In this document: positions 24,313 through 35,731 of the stretch, piece by piece
Layout of the letters: each line of letters opens with the position of its first letter
Numbering within the stretch: the first letter of the stretch is position 1
From: CAVXNP01 sp963763305
GTDB taxonomy: Bacteria; Pseudomonadota; Gammaproteobacteria; Xanthomonadales; Rhodanobacteraceae
Length of the DNA stretch: 64,000 bases
Reading direction: 5' to 3'
Assembly: GCA_963763305.1 (NCBI GenBank)
Contig: CAVXNP010000001.1
Span: 744,001 to 808,000 of the forward strand
Position numbers and translations under genes: made by a program
The notes under the pieces: model-generated
Databases searched by the model: none
Told to the model about the DNA's origin: nothing
Seen by the model: the letters and a program-made list of their open reading frames with translations, nothing else

Positions 24313-24334
24313 CTTCCGTCAGATCTGACGGAAG
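24313..24334. promoter_or_regulatory. Perfect 22-bp palindrome upstream of the AAA ATPase gene
   Basis: CTTCCGTCAGA followed directly by its exact reverse complement TCTGACGGAAG, 28 nt before the ATPase start codon. The position and the absence of a loop or T-run suit a dimeric repressor operator better than a terminator. No regulator gene for it is visible in the island. Confidence 0.6.
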
Positions 24335-24577
24335 TTCAAGGATCGTTGAAGCACTCGTCCGTCTTGCGGGCTATCGCGACTGTTCTCGGGCACGGGTGCT
24401 CTGAACTCGCGGCCAGCTTCTGAATAAGCCGTCGCAGCGCTACCACGACAAAACCGCGCTGGACGTGCCGCAGCCAACGCCTTGCGAGGTGGCCAGTACC
24501 ACTGCTAGTCGCCTAACGGCCGCGACGTTCGCTGCCCCGACCTAGGTGGCAGCTCCGGCTGGTCCCATCACGCGAAC

Positions 24578-24608
24578 AAAAAAGGCCGGCGAAACGCCGG
24601 CCTTTCGT
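24578..24608 (-). terminator. Terminator downstream of tRNA-Val
   Basis: An 8-bp stem (GGCCGGCG at 584-591, CGCCGGCC at 595-602 of this kilobase) with an AAA loop is preceded by A6 (24578-24583), giving a U-tract on the minus strand, ten bases after the tRNA CCA end. Confidence 0.8.
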
Positions 24609-24617
24609 TTCAACTCT

Positions 24618-24692
24618 TGGTGGGCGGTACAAGGATCGAACTTGTGACCCCTTCCATGTCAAGGAAGTGCTCTACCGCTGAGCTAACCGCCC
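24618..24692 (-). tRNA. tRNA-Val (GAC anticodon)
   Basis: On the minus strand the sequence folds as a standard tRNA: acceptor GGGCGGT pairing with ACCGCCC, D-arm GCTCAGCGGTAGAGC, anticodon loop TTGACAT (anticodon GAC) and T-arm with GTTCGATC. The encoded CCA end occupies 24618-24620. The AT-rich island begins on its 3' side. Confidence 0.95.
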
Positions 24693-25058
24693 AAGAGCCG
24701 CGAAGCATAGCAAAGGGCGGGCGCGCGGTTCAAGCGAAATCCCGCGCAACCGGCTGGTAGCACCGCCAGCCAGCACTCAAGGCCGTTGTCACGCGCATCT
24801 CGACCCCGCCCACGAACCCGATCGTCATTCCAGCGCAGGCTGGAGGCGCCTTTAAACGGCGGATGCCGGTCATCCAGTGTCTTCCGCCCGGGATCGTCTT
24901 GCTGGGTGGGGCCAGAGCTGAAGTCGCTGGATCCCAGCCTGCGCTGGGATGACGGGCGTGGAGGAGGCGGTGGGTCGGATCGGCGCAGGACAACTTCGGG
25001 CCACGCTGGCCCTTCGCCTGCCGGGCCTTGCTGCTGCGCATATCACGGCCGCAGAACC
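24693..25058. repeat. Intergenic region with inverted-repeat element
   Basis: Between tRNA-Val and uvrB. It contains an imperfect inverted repeat: CGTCATTCCAGCGCAGGCTGG near 24825-24845 and CCAGCCTGCGCTGGGATGACG near 24935-24956. This is the kind of dispersed 'CCAGCGCAGGCTGG' palindrome seen between genes in Xanthomonadales. No gene is evident. Confidence 0.65.
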
Positions 25059-27089
<2,031 letters not shown>

Positions 27090-27118
27090 GGGGACTCGCT
27101 GGGACGGCCGAGTGCGGG

Positions 27119-27187
27119 CGACAGCCCACGACGTGTGGGCTGTCGAGGGCATTTTAAATCCGCCCTGCTGACAGCGGCTGTCAGCAG
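27119..27187. promoter_or_regulatory. Two perfect inverted repeats in the uvrB-fimT divergent region
   Basis: First, CGACAGCCCAC (27119-27129) and GTGGGCTGTCG (27135-27145), an 11-bp arm with 5-nt loop. Second, CTGCTGACAG (27165-27174) and CTGTCAGCAG (27178-27187), a 10-bp arm with 3-nt loop. Both lie 30-100 nt upstream of uvrB. They could be operators or hairpins; the CTGT/ACAG content recalls but does not match a LexA box. Confidence 0.55.
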
Positions 27188-27274
27188 AGCCCGACGGGCC
27201 GGAACCGGATGCCCCGGCTTCGGCGCGCCGGCCCGCGCGCCACCATCGGAGATCAATCAGCCAGGGAGGGCGCC

Positions 27275-27848
27275 ATGAGGGTGGCATACGCAGGCACACG
27301 TGGCGCAAGCGCGCGAGGGTTCACACTGATCGAACAGGTCATGGTGGTGGTGATCGTGGCGGTACTGGCCGGCGTTGCGGTCCCGCCACTACGCGCCCTG
27401 ATGACCCGCAGCAGGCTGCGTAGTGCGCAGATGACCTACATCGGCGCGCTGCGCTTTGCCCGCTATACCGCCGCCATCCGGAGTACCCGCACCGTATTCT
27501 GCCCCAGCCTGGACGGCGCCCACTGCAGCGGCGGCACCCACTGGAGCCAGGGCTGGCTGGTCGGGCTGGACCGGAACCACGACAACCAGCCCGATGGCAG
27601 GCCGCTGCGCGTGGGCCGGGCCTACGACCATCTCGCGATCCGCAGCTCGGTGGCGCGGCGGCGAGTCAGCTTCCACCCCGATCGGCAGCGCCGGCGGCAG
27701 CAACCTGACCCTGGTGATGTGCAGCAGCGACCCGGGCCAGCCGGTACTGAGCGTGGTGGTCTCCAATGCCGGCCGCGTGCGTGGCGCGCAGGCCACGCCG
27801 GCGCAAGCGGGCCGGTGCAGAGGCCAGATCCGGCTTGCCCCTCGCTGA
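27275..27848 (+). pseudogene. GspH/FimT-family type IV pseudopilin (one frameshift)
   Basis: Minor pilin of the FimT/GspH family. ATG 27275 begins a short leader, then the prepilin peptidase site and hydrophobic helix: RGFTLIEQVMVVVIVAVLAGVAVPPL, with glutamate-5 after the processed phenylalanine. The globular domain (RSAQMTYIGALRFARYTAAIRSTRTVFCPS, WSQGWLVGLDRNHDNQPD) is typical. At about 27680 one extra C in the CCCGAT-C-GGCAGC tract moves the frame. The remainder GSAGGSNLTLVMCSSDPGQPVLSVVVSNAGRVRG continues to the stop at 27848, giving two cysteines for a disulphide. The total length is one base over a multiple of three. The gene diverges from uvrB. Confidence 0.85.
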
Positions 27849-27850
27849 AA

Positions 27851-27885
27851 ATGAAAAAGCCCTGCATTGCTGCAAGGCTTTTTCG
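27851..27885. terminator. Bidirectional terminator between fimT and tRNA-Asn
   Basis: AAAAAGCCCTGCA and TGCAAGGCTTTTT pair around a short loop. The A and T tracts at both sides let it serve the pilin gene on the plus strand and the tRNA on the minus strand. Confidence 0.75.
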
Positions 27886-27889
27886 AAGA

Positions 27890-27967
27890 TGGCGCCCGAA
27901 GTTGGACTCGAACCAACGACCCCCTGATTAACAGTCAAGTGCTCTAACCAGCTGAGCTATTCGGGCG
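27890..27967 (-). tRNA. tRNA-Asn (GTT anticodon)
   Basis: The minus strand folds into a complete tRNA: acceptor CGCCCGA with TCGGGCG, D-arm GCTCAGCTGGTTAGAGC, anticodon loop CTGTTAA (anticodon GTT), T-arm with GGTTCGAGTCC and an encoded CCA (27890-27892). Confidence 0.95.
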
Positions 27968-28005
27968 GGGTGAGCTGCGTAGTTTGAATACGGCGCCGCG
28001 GGCTG

Positions 28006-29430
28006 TCAAGCCGTCGCGACACTCAAACGCCACCGCGCACCCGGTAGCACGGCACGTACGCCGACGCCGCCGGGCAGCTTCATGCGGTGCTGCACCACGA
28101 ACGCCTGCAGCAGCGCGTCCAGCGCCCGCATGATCTCCGGCTCGCCATCGATGTCGAACGGGCCGTGCTCCTCGATGGCGCGCACGCCCTCGTCCTTCAC
28201 GTTGCCGGCCACGATGCCCGAGAACGCCCGGCGCAGGTCGGCGGCCAGTTCATGCCGCGGTCGGCCTCGCCCGAAGCGCCAGCGAGCGCATCGCCTCGTG
28301 GGTGGGACGGAACGGCGTCTGGAAGGTGAACGGGATGTTCAGCGACCAGTTGAAGAAGAACGCATCCTTGTTGTCCAGGCGGTAGTTGCGCACCTTGTCC
28401 ATGCCACGCACCATCGCCCGGGCGACCGCGGCGGGGTCGTCCACGATGATCTGGTAGTACTGCGCCACGTCCTCGCCCAGGGTCAGCCGCAGGAAGCGGT
28501 CGATCTGCTCGAAGTACGCGGCCGACTCCTGCGGCCCGGTGAAGATCAGCGGGAACGGGATGCCGGCGTTGTCCGGATGCAGCAGGATGCCCAGCAGATA
28601 GAGGATCTCCTCGGCCGTGCCCACGCCGCCGGGGAACACGATGATGCCGTGACCGATGCGGACGAACGCCTCCAGGCGCTTTTCGATGTCCGGCATGATC
28701 ACCAGGTGGTTCACGATCGGGTTGGGCGATTCGGCGGCGATGATGCCCGGCTCGGTGATGCCGATGTAGCGGTTATGCCGCCGACGCTGCTTGGCATGCG
28801 CGATGGTGGCGCCTTTCATCGGGCCCTTCATGGCGCCCGGGCCGCAGCCGGTGCAGATGTCCAGCCCGCGCAGGCCGAGCTGGTAGCCGACCGACTTGGT
28901 GTATTCGTATTCGTCGCCGCGACGATCGAATGGCCACCCCAGCAGACCACCAGGCTGGGGTCGATATGCGGCTTGAGGATCCGCGCGTTGCGCAGGATCT
29001 CGAACACGGCGTGGGTGAGGCCCACGGTGTCGTCCAGGTCGAAACCGCCCTGCTCCAGCTGGTGACGAACGTAGACGATGTCGCGCACCACCGCCACCAG
29101 CAGCTCGTTGATACCGCGGATGATCTGGCCGTCCACGAACGCCTGCGCCGGCGCGTGGGTCAGCTCGATCTTGATGCCGCGATCCTGCTGCAGCACCTGC
29201 ACGTCGAAGTTCGGGTACTGCTCGAACATCGAGCGCGGGTCGTCGCTGATGTTGCCGGAGGTAAGCACCGCCAGCGCGCAGCGGCGCAGAAGCGCATGCA
29301 TGCCCGAACCGCTGGCATCGCGCAGGCGCGCCACTTCGTTGCGGGAAAGGATGTCCAGGCCGCCCGCTGGCGAGATCCGCGCGCTTACCGTGGGCGCGGC
29401 GCCGGCGCGGCCGGTATCTGTGTCGTTCAT
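28006..29430 (-). pseudogene. ppnN: Pyrimidine/purine nucleotide 5'-monophosphate nucleosidase PpnN (two frameshifts)
   Basis: PpnN (YgdH) belongs to the LOG-like nucleosidases that cleave nucleoside monophosphates to base and ribose-5-phosphate and is controlled by (p)ppGpp in E. coli. ATG 29430 starts MNDTDTGRAG; the N-terminal domain includes VLTSGNISDDPRSMFEQYPNFDVQVLQQDRGI. The catalytic LOG core shows CTGCGPGAMKGPMKGATIAHAKQR and FPGGVGTAEEILYLLGILL (the PGGxGTxxE motif). The frame shifts near 28925 (inside CWGGHSI...DEYEYT) and again near 28255. The final part ends with VAGNVKDEGVRAIEEHGPFDIDG and a short C-terminal domain. All motifs survive, so a real enzyme is probably encoded. Confidence 0.9.
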
Positions 29431-29687
29431 TTGAAGCCCTTCTCCTGACGCTGACGGCATCCGGCGGCATGCCGGTGGCGTGGCGTGACCGCCTAGTGTA
29501 CCGCTTCGCTCCCGGCAGCCCACCAGCGCAGCGCCGGGCTTCGCCAGGTCCGTGCGGTTCACGCACTTCCGTCGCCCGCGCGGTGCGCCGCAATGAACCG
29601 CTCTCGGGGTTTGCGTCGAGGCATGTGGATGGCAGCCCCCCGAGCGTGCGCCGTGGCGGCCAGCCGCCTTCGGCATCGGGCGGAGTC

Positions 29688-29720
29688 AAAAAAAGGCCGG
29701 CGCCCTCGCGGGCGCCGGCC
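29688..29720 (-). terminator. Terminator of the Oar-like receptor gene
   Basis: A GC-rich 11-bp stem (GGCCGGCGCCC, TCGC loop, GGGCGCCGGCC) follows A7 at 29688-29694, which reads as U7 on the minus strand, 25 nt after the receptor stop codon. Confidence 0.85.
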
Positions 29721-29744
29721 GGTTCATACGCTACGTGCTCTGGA

Positions 29745-32700
29745 TCAGAACGTGTAACGCAGGGTCAGCATGGCCGACCAGCGCGACACCACGCGGGTCG
29801 GGTTGCTGCCGGCGTCGTAGCGGATCAGCTGCTGCGGCTGGTAGTTGCCGTTGCTGTCGGTGGGCAGGTAGTACACGTACTGGCCCTGCGCATTGACGCC
29901 ATCGTAGCCAGCCAGCGTACGGGTATCGAACGCGGAGTTGACGGTCTGGCCCCAGTTCTTGTCGAGCATGTTCAGGAAGTTGTAGACGTCCAGACGCAGC
30001 ACGCCCTTGTTGCCCTTGAACAGGCCCGGCACTTCCTGCGAGAAGCTCATGTCCAGCTGGTTGACCCAGCCGTAGTGGGCGCCGTTGCGGCCAGCGATCT
30101 GGCCGCGGTGCTTGTTGAGATAGTCGTTGCTGGTGATGAAGTCCTGGAACTGCTGGACCACCGCCGGGTCGGCGCTGCCGTAGCTGACCTTCGGCATCGT
30201 TGCGGGTCGGGATGTACGCCGGATCCTCATAGCTGATGCCGTCGCCGTTGACGTCGCCGGAGAAGATCCAGCTGTACGGCAGACCATCATGACCGTTGTA
30301 GAACGCGGACACGGTGGTGTTGTAGTCGCCGAAGAACGCGTGCTGCCAGGTCAGCGAGCTCTTGATCGTGCGCGGGATGTTGCGATCGGCGATGCCGGCC
30401 ACTTCCTCGTTCACGTTCTTGCGGACCACGTACTTGTAGCCGGACGAAGCCTGCGAGCTGTTGCCCGGGTTGACCTCGGTGGCATGGGCCAGGGTGAAGG
30501 CGACATTGCCGAACCAGTTGTCCGAGAACGGCTTGGACAGGGCCAGGGTCAGGCTGTCGGACTTGCCCTTGTGGGTGTTGGTCAGCAGGGTCGAGAGCGT
30601 GTCGAAGTCGGGGTTGCGGTTGGCGGCCGCGTCGCGGCTGCTCGGGCTCTCGCCCGGGGTCGCCCAGTACTGGTAACGACCGTCAGGCAGCACGCCGGTC
30701 GGCGCGCCGATGTTGATCGCCTGGTAGTAGATACCGTCGCGGGTCTGGATGTGCTGCGCCTCGATCGAAGCGACCATGTCCCACCACGGCAGCTCGTGGT
30801 CCAGCGCCAGGCTGGTCTTCCACACGGTCGGCAGCTTGAAGTTCGGATCGATCGTGTCGACGTCGCCGCTGACGCTGGCCGCACCGCTGGGCAGGTTCTG
30901 GTTGTAGGCGTCCGGGCTGAAGGCCGCATCGGCCGGATCGAACGAGCGGTAGCTGGCAACGGTCAGGCCGTTGTTCTGGTACGGGTTGGTCATCCACACC
31001 GTCGGCGGCGTGGTCTGGAACAGGCCGAAACCACCACGCAGCTGGGTCATGCGCTCGGTGTCGAACGCGTAGTTGAACGAGAAGCGCGGCTCGACCACCC
31101 GGTTCTTGCTGCCCAGCTTGGTGTTGTTCGGGTAGCCGAACGACTGCTCGAACGCGGCGTTGTACAGCGGCGCCTTGTCCGCGTGCGGAATATCCACGCG
31201 CACGCCGTAGGTCAGCGACAGGTTGTTGTTGACCTGCCAGGTGTCCTGCAGGAACGGGCTGTACTGGCTGAACACCCACTTCGCCGCGACGTCATTGAGC
31301 GTGTAGCCCGGCGCCGGCTGGTACAGGAAGTAGGAGTCGTACTGGGCGTTGGCGAAATTGTCCAGGCCGTAGAAGGTGTAGTTGCCGTGCTCGGTGCGAC
31401 CGAACAGGTTGTAGATCTGGTCGCGCTGGTAGTCGACGCCGCCCTTGAGGGTGTGATCGCCCAGGTACAGCGTGCCGGCCAGGAAGGCGGTCCACTTCTT
31501 GGTGCTGATCGCGTTCTCGTGGCGATACTGGTCTTCACCCAGGTTGACCGCCGGCCCGCGGTTGTTATCGCTGAGGTAGACCTTCACCTGCGGCTGGTTG
31601 ATGGCGTTGCCGGCCAGCTGCTCGAACGACTGGTAGCTGATCTTCGCCTCGGTGGAGAAGTTCTCGCTCCAGTCGTCGAAGAACTGCAGCGCGGTGTTCT
31701 TGGTCAGGCTGTCCTTGGTGTACCAGTAGCTGCTCAGGCCGATCTGGTCCGAGGCGTTGCCCTGCACGATCGGCTGGGTTTCCTTGGTGTACTGGTAGGT
31801 CAGGCTGGCGCGGTGGTTGTCCGAGATGTTCCAGTCGATCTTGCCCAGGTAGCGCTTGTCTTCCAGGGTGGTATTGCCGGCACCGAACGAGCCCGGCTGC
31901 AGGCCGAGCGCCTTGGCGGTGTCGATCACCTGCTGCAGGTCGCTGGGCGAGATCTTGTTGGAGGTGGACGCGCCGGTCAGCGACGAATCCAGCCCGTTGG
32001 ACGAGTCCGAACCGATGCCGCTGGTCTTTTCCTGCTCGGCGGAGAGGAAGAAGAACAGCTTGTCCTTGAGGATCGGGCCACCCACGGTGAAACCGCCGGT
32101 CCAGTCGCGCTTGTAGCCGGTGTAGTTGTAGCCCGGATCGCTGCTGTCCAGCCAGCCGGCGTTGCCGACCTGGTGGTTGGCGTTGCGGTAGCTGTAGTAC
32201 ACCGAGCCGTGGTACTGGTTGGTACCCGACTTGGTCACCGCGTTGATGTTGGCGCCGACGGCGTCGGAGGTCACGTCGAACGCGGTGGTGGCGATGTTGT
32301 ATTCGGCGATGGTGTCGACCGAGATCGGCGAGCCCTGGTACGGCAGGCCATTGGCGTTGAGGCCGAACGGGTCGCCCTGGGAGATGCCGTCGACGCTGAT
32401 GTTGTTGAAGCGGTTCGGCAGGCCGGCCATGGAGATCGAGCCGTCGCCCTGGTCGGTCACGTTGATGCGCGGATCCAGGCGGGCGATGTCGTCGATCGAG
32501 CGGTTGCCCTGCGGGGTGGCCTCGAGCTGACGGCCGGAGATGTTGGTCGACAGGCCCTTGTTGTCCGGGCTGAAGGTCTGCATCAGCGCCGAAGCGCTCA
32601 CCGTCACGGTGCCCAGCTCCTGCGCCTGGGCCTCAGCGGCAGCACCCATGGTCAGGTTGACCGAGGAGCTCTGGCCCAGCTGCAGGTAGACGTTGTCCTG

Positions 32701-32985
32701 CTCGCCCTGGGGCAGGCCGTCCTTGCTTGCGGTGATGTCGAACGGACCGCCCACGCGCAGACCCTGCGCGGTGTAGCGGCCGTCGGCGTCGGTGATCACG
32801 GTCTTGCTGGTGCCCGACGGCGTATGCAGGATCTGCACGGTGGCACCGGCAACCGGCTGGTTGCTGGCGTCGACCACGCGACCGCTGACCGCCGACGAAG
32901 TGACGTTCTGGCCAATGGCCGGGGTCGCCGCCAGCAGGCCAGCGATGGCCAACGGCAGGACTTTGGAGCGGATTCGGCTATTCAT
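29745..32985 (-). pseudogene. Oar-like TonB-dependent receptor with carboxypeptidase-type N-domain (one frameshift)
   Basis: Very large outer-membrane receptor (about 1080 aa) of the OmpA-related Oar family, abundant in Xanthomonadales and Myxococcota. It has a signal peptide (MNSRIRSKVLPLAIAGLLAATPAIGQ), a carboxypeptidase-regulatory-like fold (SAVSGRVVDASNQPVAGATVQI...DADGRYTAQGLRVGG), a plug (RSIDDIARLDPRINVTDQGDGSISMAGLPNRFNNISVDGISQGDPFGL, VTKSGTNQYHGSVYYSYRN) and a long barrel ending TLRYTF. ATG 32985 follows AAGGGG. Near 30195 one extra C (GATGC-C-GAAGGTC) shifts the frame. Removing it restores NDAKVSYGSADPAVVQQF and a normal end at 29745. The substrate is unknown; relatives handle large proteins or peptides. 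About 300 nt of leader separates it from the acyltransferase gene. Confidence 0.9.
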
Positions 32986-33281
32986 TCGAGAAAAACCCCT
33001 TGGACTCACAGTGCTTCAAAAAGAGAAGTGTTGGAGATGGCTTCGCCCGGCGCGGACCGGGCGGCCATCGGTTTACGTATGATTTTTATGCCTACTACAC
33101 AGTGCGTCGCACTGCGCCGCACCTGACGGGTCCGCCCCGCCTGCCACTTGTTAAGTGGACTTTAACGATAGTGTATGACACTTTCGTAACGCTGGCACGT
33201 GCCTGGCCGGACCCTGGCGGCCTCTGCCAGGGCGTGTGCGACCCATCGCCGGGGCACGCCGGAACTGCCGGAAAGAGAGGC

Positions 33282-34998
33282 TCAGCGAGCGGTGCCGAGA
33301 TAGCGTGATCGCTTGGCCGGGCGCAGATGGGCCAGATCGAGCATCACCAGGCCATCCACGCAGCCGGAGAAGGCCGGATCCTCGCCGAAGTCGAGAAATT
33401 GCAGCCCCTGCGGCTCCACCAGCTCGACGTACTGTCGATACAGCACCGGCAGGCTCACCCCCAGGGCGTTCAGTTGCCGCTTGAGCTGGGCCAGGCCGGC
33501 GTCCACGTCCAGGCCGGTCAACACGCTTCTGGCCTGCTCCAGCACGGCCGCGGAAGCCATGAACGGCTGGCGTGCGGTGGCCAGGCCCGCGATCCCGAAA
33601 TAGTGCCGATGGATGGTGGCGATCCATTCGCGCGCCTCGCGCGGCAATGTCATCGACATGCTCACCGCGCCGAACAGGTAGCGCAATTCCGGATGCCGCT
33701 GCAGGTAAAGGCCGATGGCCTGCCACAGCTGGTCCAGCGCACGGGAGCGCCAGTATGCCGGCGCGATGAAACTGCGCCCCAGTTCCAGGCCCTGCGCCAG
33801 ACGCGACTCCAGTGCCGGCGAATAGGTGAACAGGCTGGAGGTGTACAGCCCTTCGACGCCATGTCGCGCCAACAGCCGGCCGCCATGGCCCAGCCGGTAG
33901 GCGCCGACGACGCGCAGCGCCACCGGATCCCACAGCACCACGTGCTCGTAGATTGCATCGCAGGCATCCAGATCCCGCCGCGCATGGGTACCCTCGCCCA
34001 CCTTGCGGAAGCTCAGCTCTCGCAACCGCCCGACCTCCCGCAGCACCGCGCTGTCCGGGGCGCCGGCCAGCAACCAGGCCTGCTTGCCATCGGTCAGCTC
34101 GGCCAGCTTCTCCCCGCGTGCGGTCAATTCCAGCGGCCACCCGCTCGGCCGGCTCCGGATGCGCCAGCGGACGCTGTCCGCCGAAGACCAGGCCGCGCTG
34201 GCGGGCCACCCGGTACACGTGCCGCCGCATCAGCCGGGCTGCCCGCTCCGGCGAGCCGCCACTGCGCTGATCGATTTCCGCCGCACTGACCAGCGCCCCC
34301 ACGCTGAAGCCGATCCGCTGCCGTGTCCGGGCCAGCGCCTCGCGCGGCAGCATCGCCGTGCCCAGCGGCTTGGCCAGCATGGACAGTCCGTAGAACATCG
34401 GGGAGTTGCGGGCAGCCACATGCACCGGCAGCACCGGTGCACCGCTGCGCCGCGCCAGCCGGGCGAAGCCATCCGACCAACGGCCGTCGCGCACGCCCGC
34501 CGGCCCCACCCGCGATACTTCGCCAGCGGGAAACACGATCAACGCCTGGCCGGCATCCAGCGCCCGGTACACGCCGCGCAGCCGCGACGCGGCGCCCTTG
34601 CCGAACACGTCCACCGGCAGCAGCAAACGGCGCAGCGGCCCTATCGCAGCTAGCCAGTCGTTGCCCAGGACCCGAACGTCGCTGCGCACCGAGCCGACCA
34701 GGTGCAGCAGCGCCAGCGCGTCGAGCATGCCGAGTGGGTGGTTGGCCACCACCAGCAACGGCCCTTCCAGCGGGATGTGCTCGCGCTCATGCGGGCTGAT
34801 CCGGTAACTGGCCCCGAGCTCGTCCAGTGCACGCTCGACAAAATCGAAGCCCTCCAGCCTGGACAGCCGCCCCAGCACGCCGTTGAAGCCGGTCTCATCG
34901 GCAAGGCGCCCGAGTACGCCAGCCACCGGCCGCCGGACATGAGGACGGGACGCCAGCCACGGCAGGCGTTCGAGGAGCGATTGTTCGATGCTGAGCAT
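33282..34998 (-). pseudogene. OlsF-like bifunctional acyltransferase, PlsC + GNAT (one frameshift)
   Basis: Fusion of two acyltransferases. The N-terminal half is a PlsC-type lysophospholipid acyltransferase with NHPLGMLD (HX4D catalytic motif) and IVFPAGEVSR. The C-terminal half (RGEKLAELTDGKQAWLLAGAPDSAVLREVGRLRELSFRKVGEGTHARRDLDACDAIYEHVVLWD) is an OlsB-type GNAT N-acyltransferase with GRSFIAPAYWRSRALDQLW. The same order occurs in OlsF, which makes ornithine lipid by N-acylating ornithine and then O-acylating lyso-ornithine lipid. GGAGG at 35004-35008 fixes the start at ATG 34998. One extra base near 34130 separates the two halves in this sequence; the overall length is one over a multiple of three. 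If the break is real, two separate proteins could still be made. Glycine- or other amino-acid-lipid synthesis is an alternative. Confidence 0.8.
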
Positions 34999-35086
34999 GG
35001 CGACCTCCGGTTCGAGGCCCATGCTGGAGCGCGTTCGTGACAGTAAAGCGATGCCCCGATGGCGGATCGCCAGCGGGCCGCTCCGG

Positions 35087-35698
35087 TCACACCGCCATGT
35101 GCAGGAACGCGGCCACGCCGCCCATGAACATCTGCACCGACAAGGCAATCAACAGCATGCCCATGACCCGCTCCAGCGCGGTCAGCACGCTTTCGCCCAG
35201 CCAGCGGAACAGATAGGTGGCGCTGAGCAGGATCGCCGAGGTGGCCAGCCAGGCCAGCAGCAGCGCCACCGCCCAGTCGGCGGTGCGCCCGGGCGAGGTG
35301 TTGGTCAGAAGCAGCAGCGCGGCCATGGCCGAGGGACCGGCCACGCCGGGAATCGCCATCGGCACGATGAATGGCTCACCTTCGCCGGTTTTGCCGAAGA
35401 TGCCGCCGCCGTCGGCCGGCGGGAACACCATGCGGATGCCGATCAGGAACAGCACGATGCCGCCGGCGATGCTGATCGATTCCTGCCGCAACTGCAGCAG
35501 CTTGAGGATGTGCTGGCCGCCGATCAGGAAGCCCAGCAGCACGCCCAGCGCGATCAGCAGCTCGCGTACCATCACCCAGCGCCGCCGCTTCGGTGGCACG
35601 TGCTTGAGCAGGCTGAGAAAGAACGGGATATTGCCCAGCGGATCCATGATCAGGAACAGCAGGATCCCTGCCGACAACGTGGTCATCTGTGCTTCCAT
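35087..35698 (-). CDS. MarC-family integral membrane protein
   Basis: 203-aa protein with six membrane helices of the MarC/YhgN (UPF0056) family: LFLIMDPLGNIPFFLSLLKHV opens helix 1, and the internal repeat pair IAGGIVLFLIGIRMVFP and VPMAIPGVAGPSAMAALLLL is diagnostic. Despite the name, no role in antibiotic resistance is established for the family, and the transported substrate is not known to me. It is followed by an SDR gene and grxD upstream on the same strand. Confidence 0.92.
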   Translation of the reverse strand: MEAQMTTLSAGILLFLIMDPLGNIPFFLSLLKHVPPKRRRWVMVRELLIALGVLLGFLIGGQHILKLLQLRQESISIAGGIVLFLIGIRMVFPPADGGGIFGKTGEGEPFIVPMAIPGVAGPSAMAALLLLTNTSPGRTADWAVALLLAWLATSAILLSATYLFRWLGESVLTALERVMGMLLIALSVQMFMGGVAAFLHMAV

Positions 35699-35731
35699 CG
35701 GTTCCCCCTGGCGTCGTCGGCGAAAACCGGC

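Noticed and set aside
24618..24692. tRNA-Val as the attachment site of the AT-rich island
   Set aside because: The position fits, but I found no duplicate of the tRNA 3' end on the far side and no integrase gene.
27119..27187. Classical E. coli-type LexA box before uvrB
   Set aside because: CTGT and ACAG halves occur but not with the CTGT-N8-ACAG spacing; kept only as unexplained inverted repeats.
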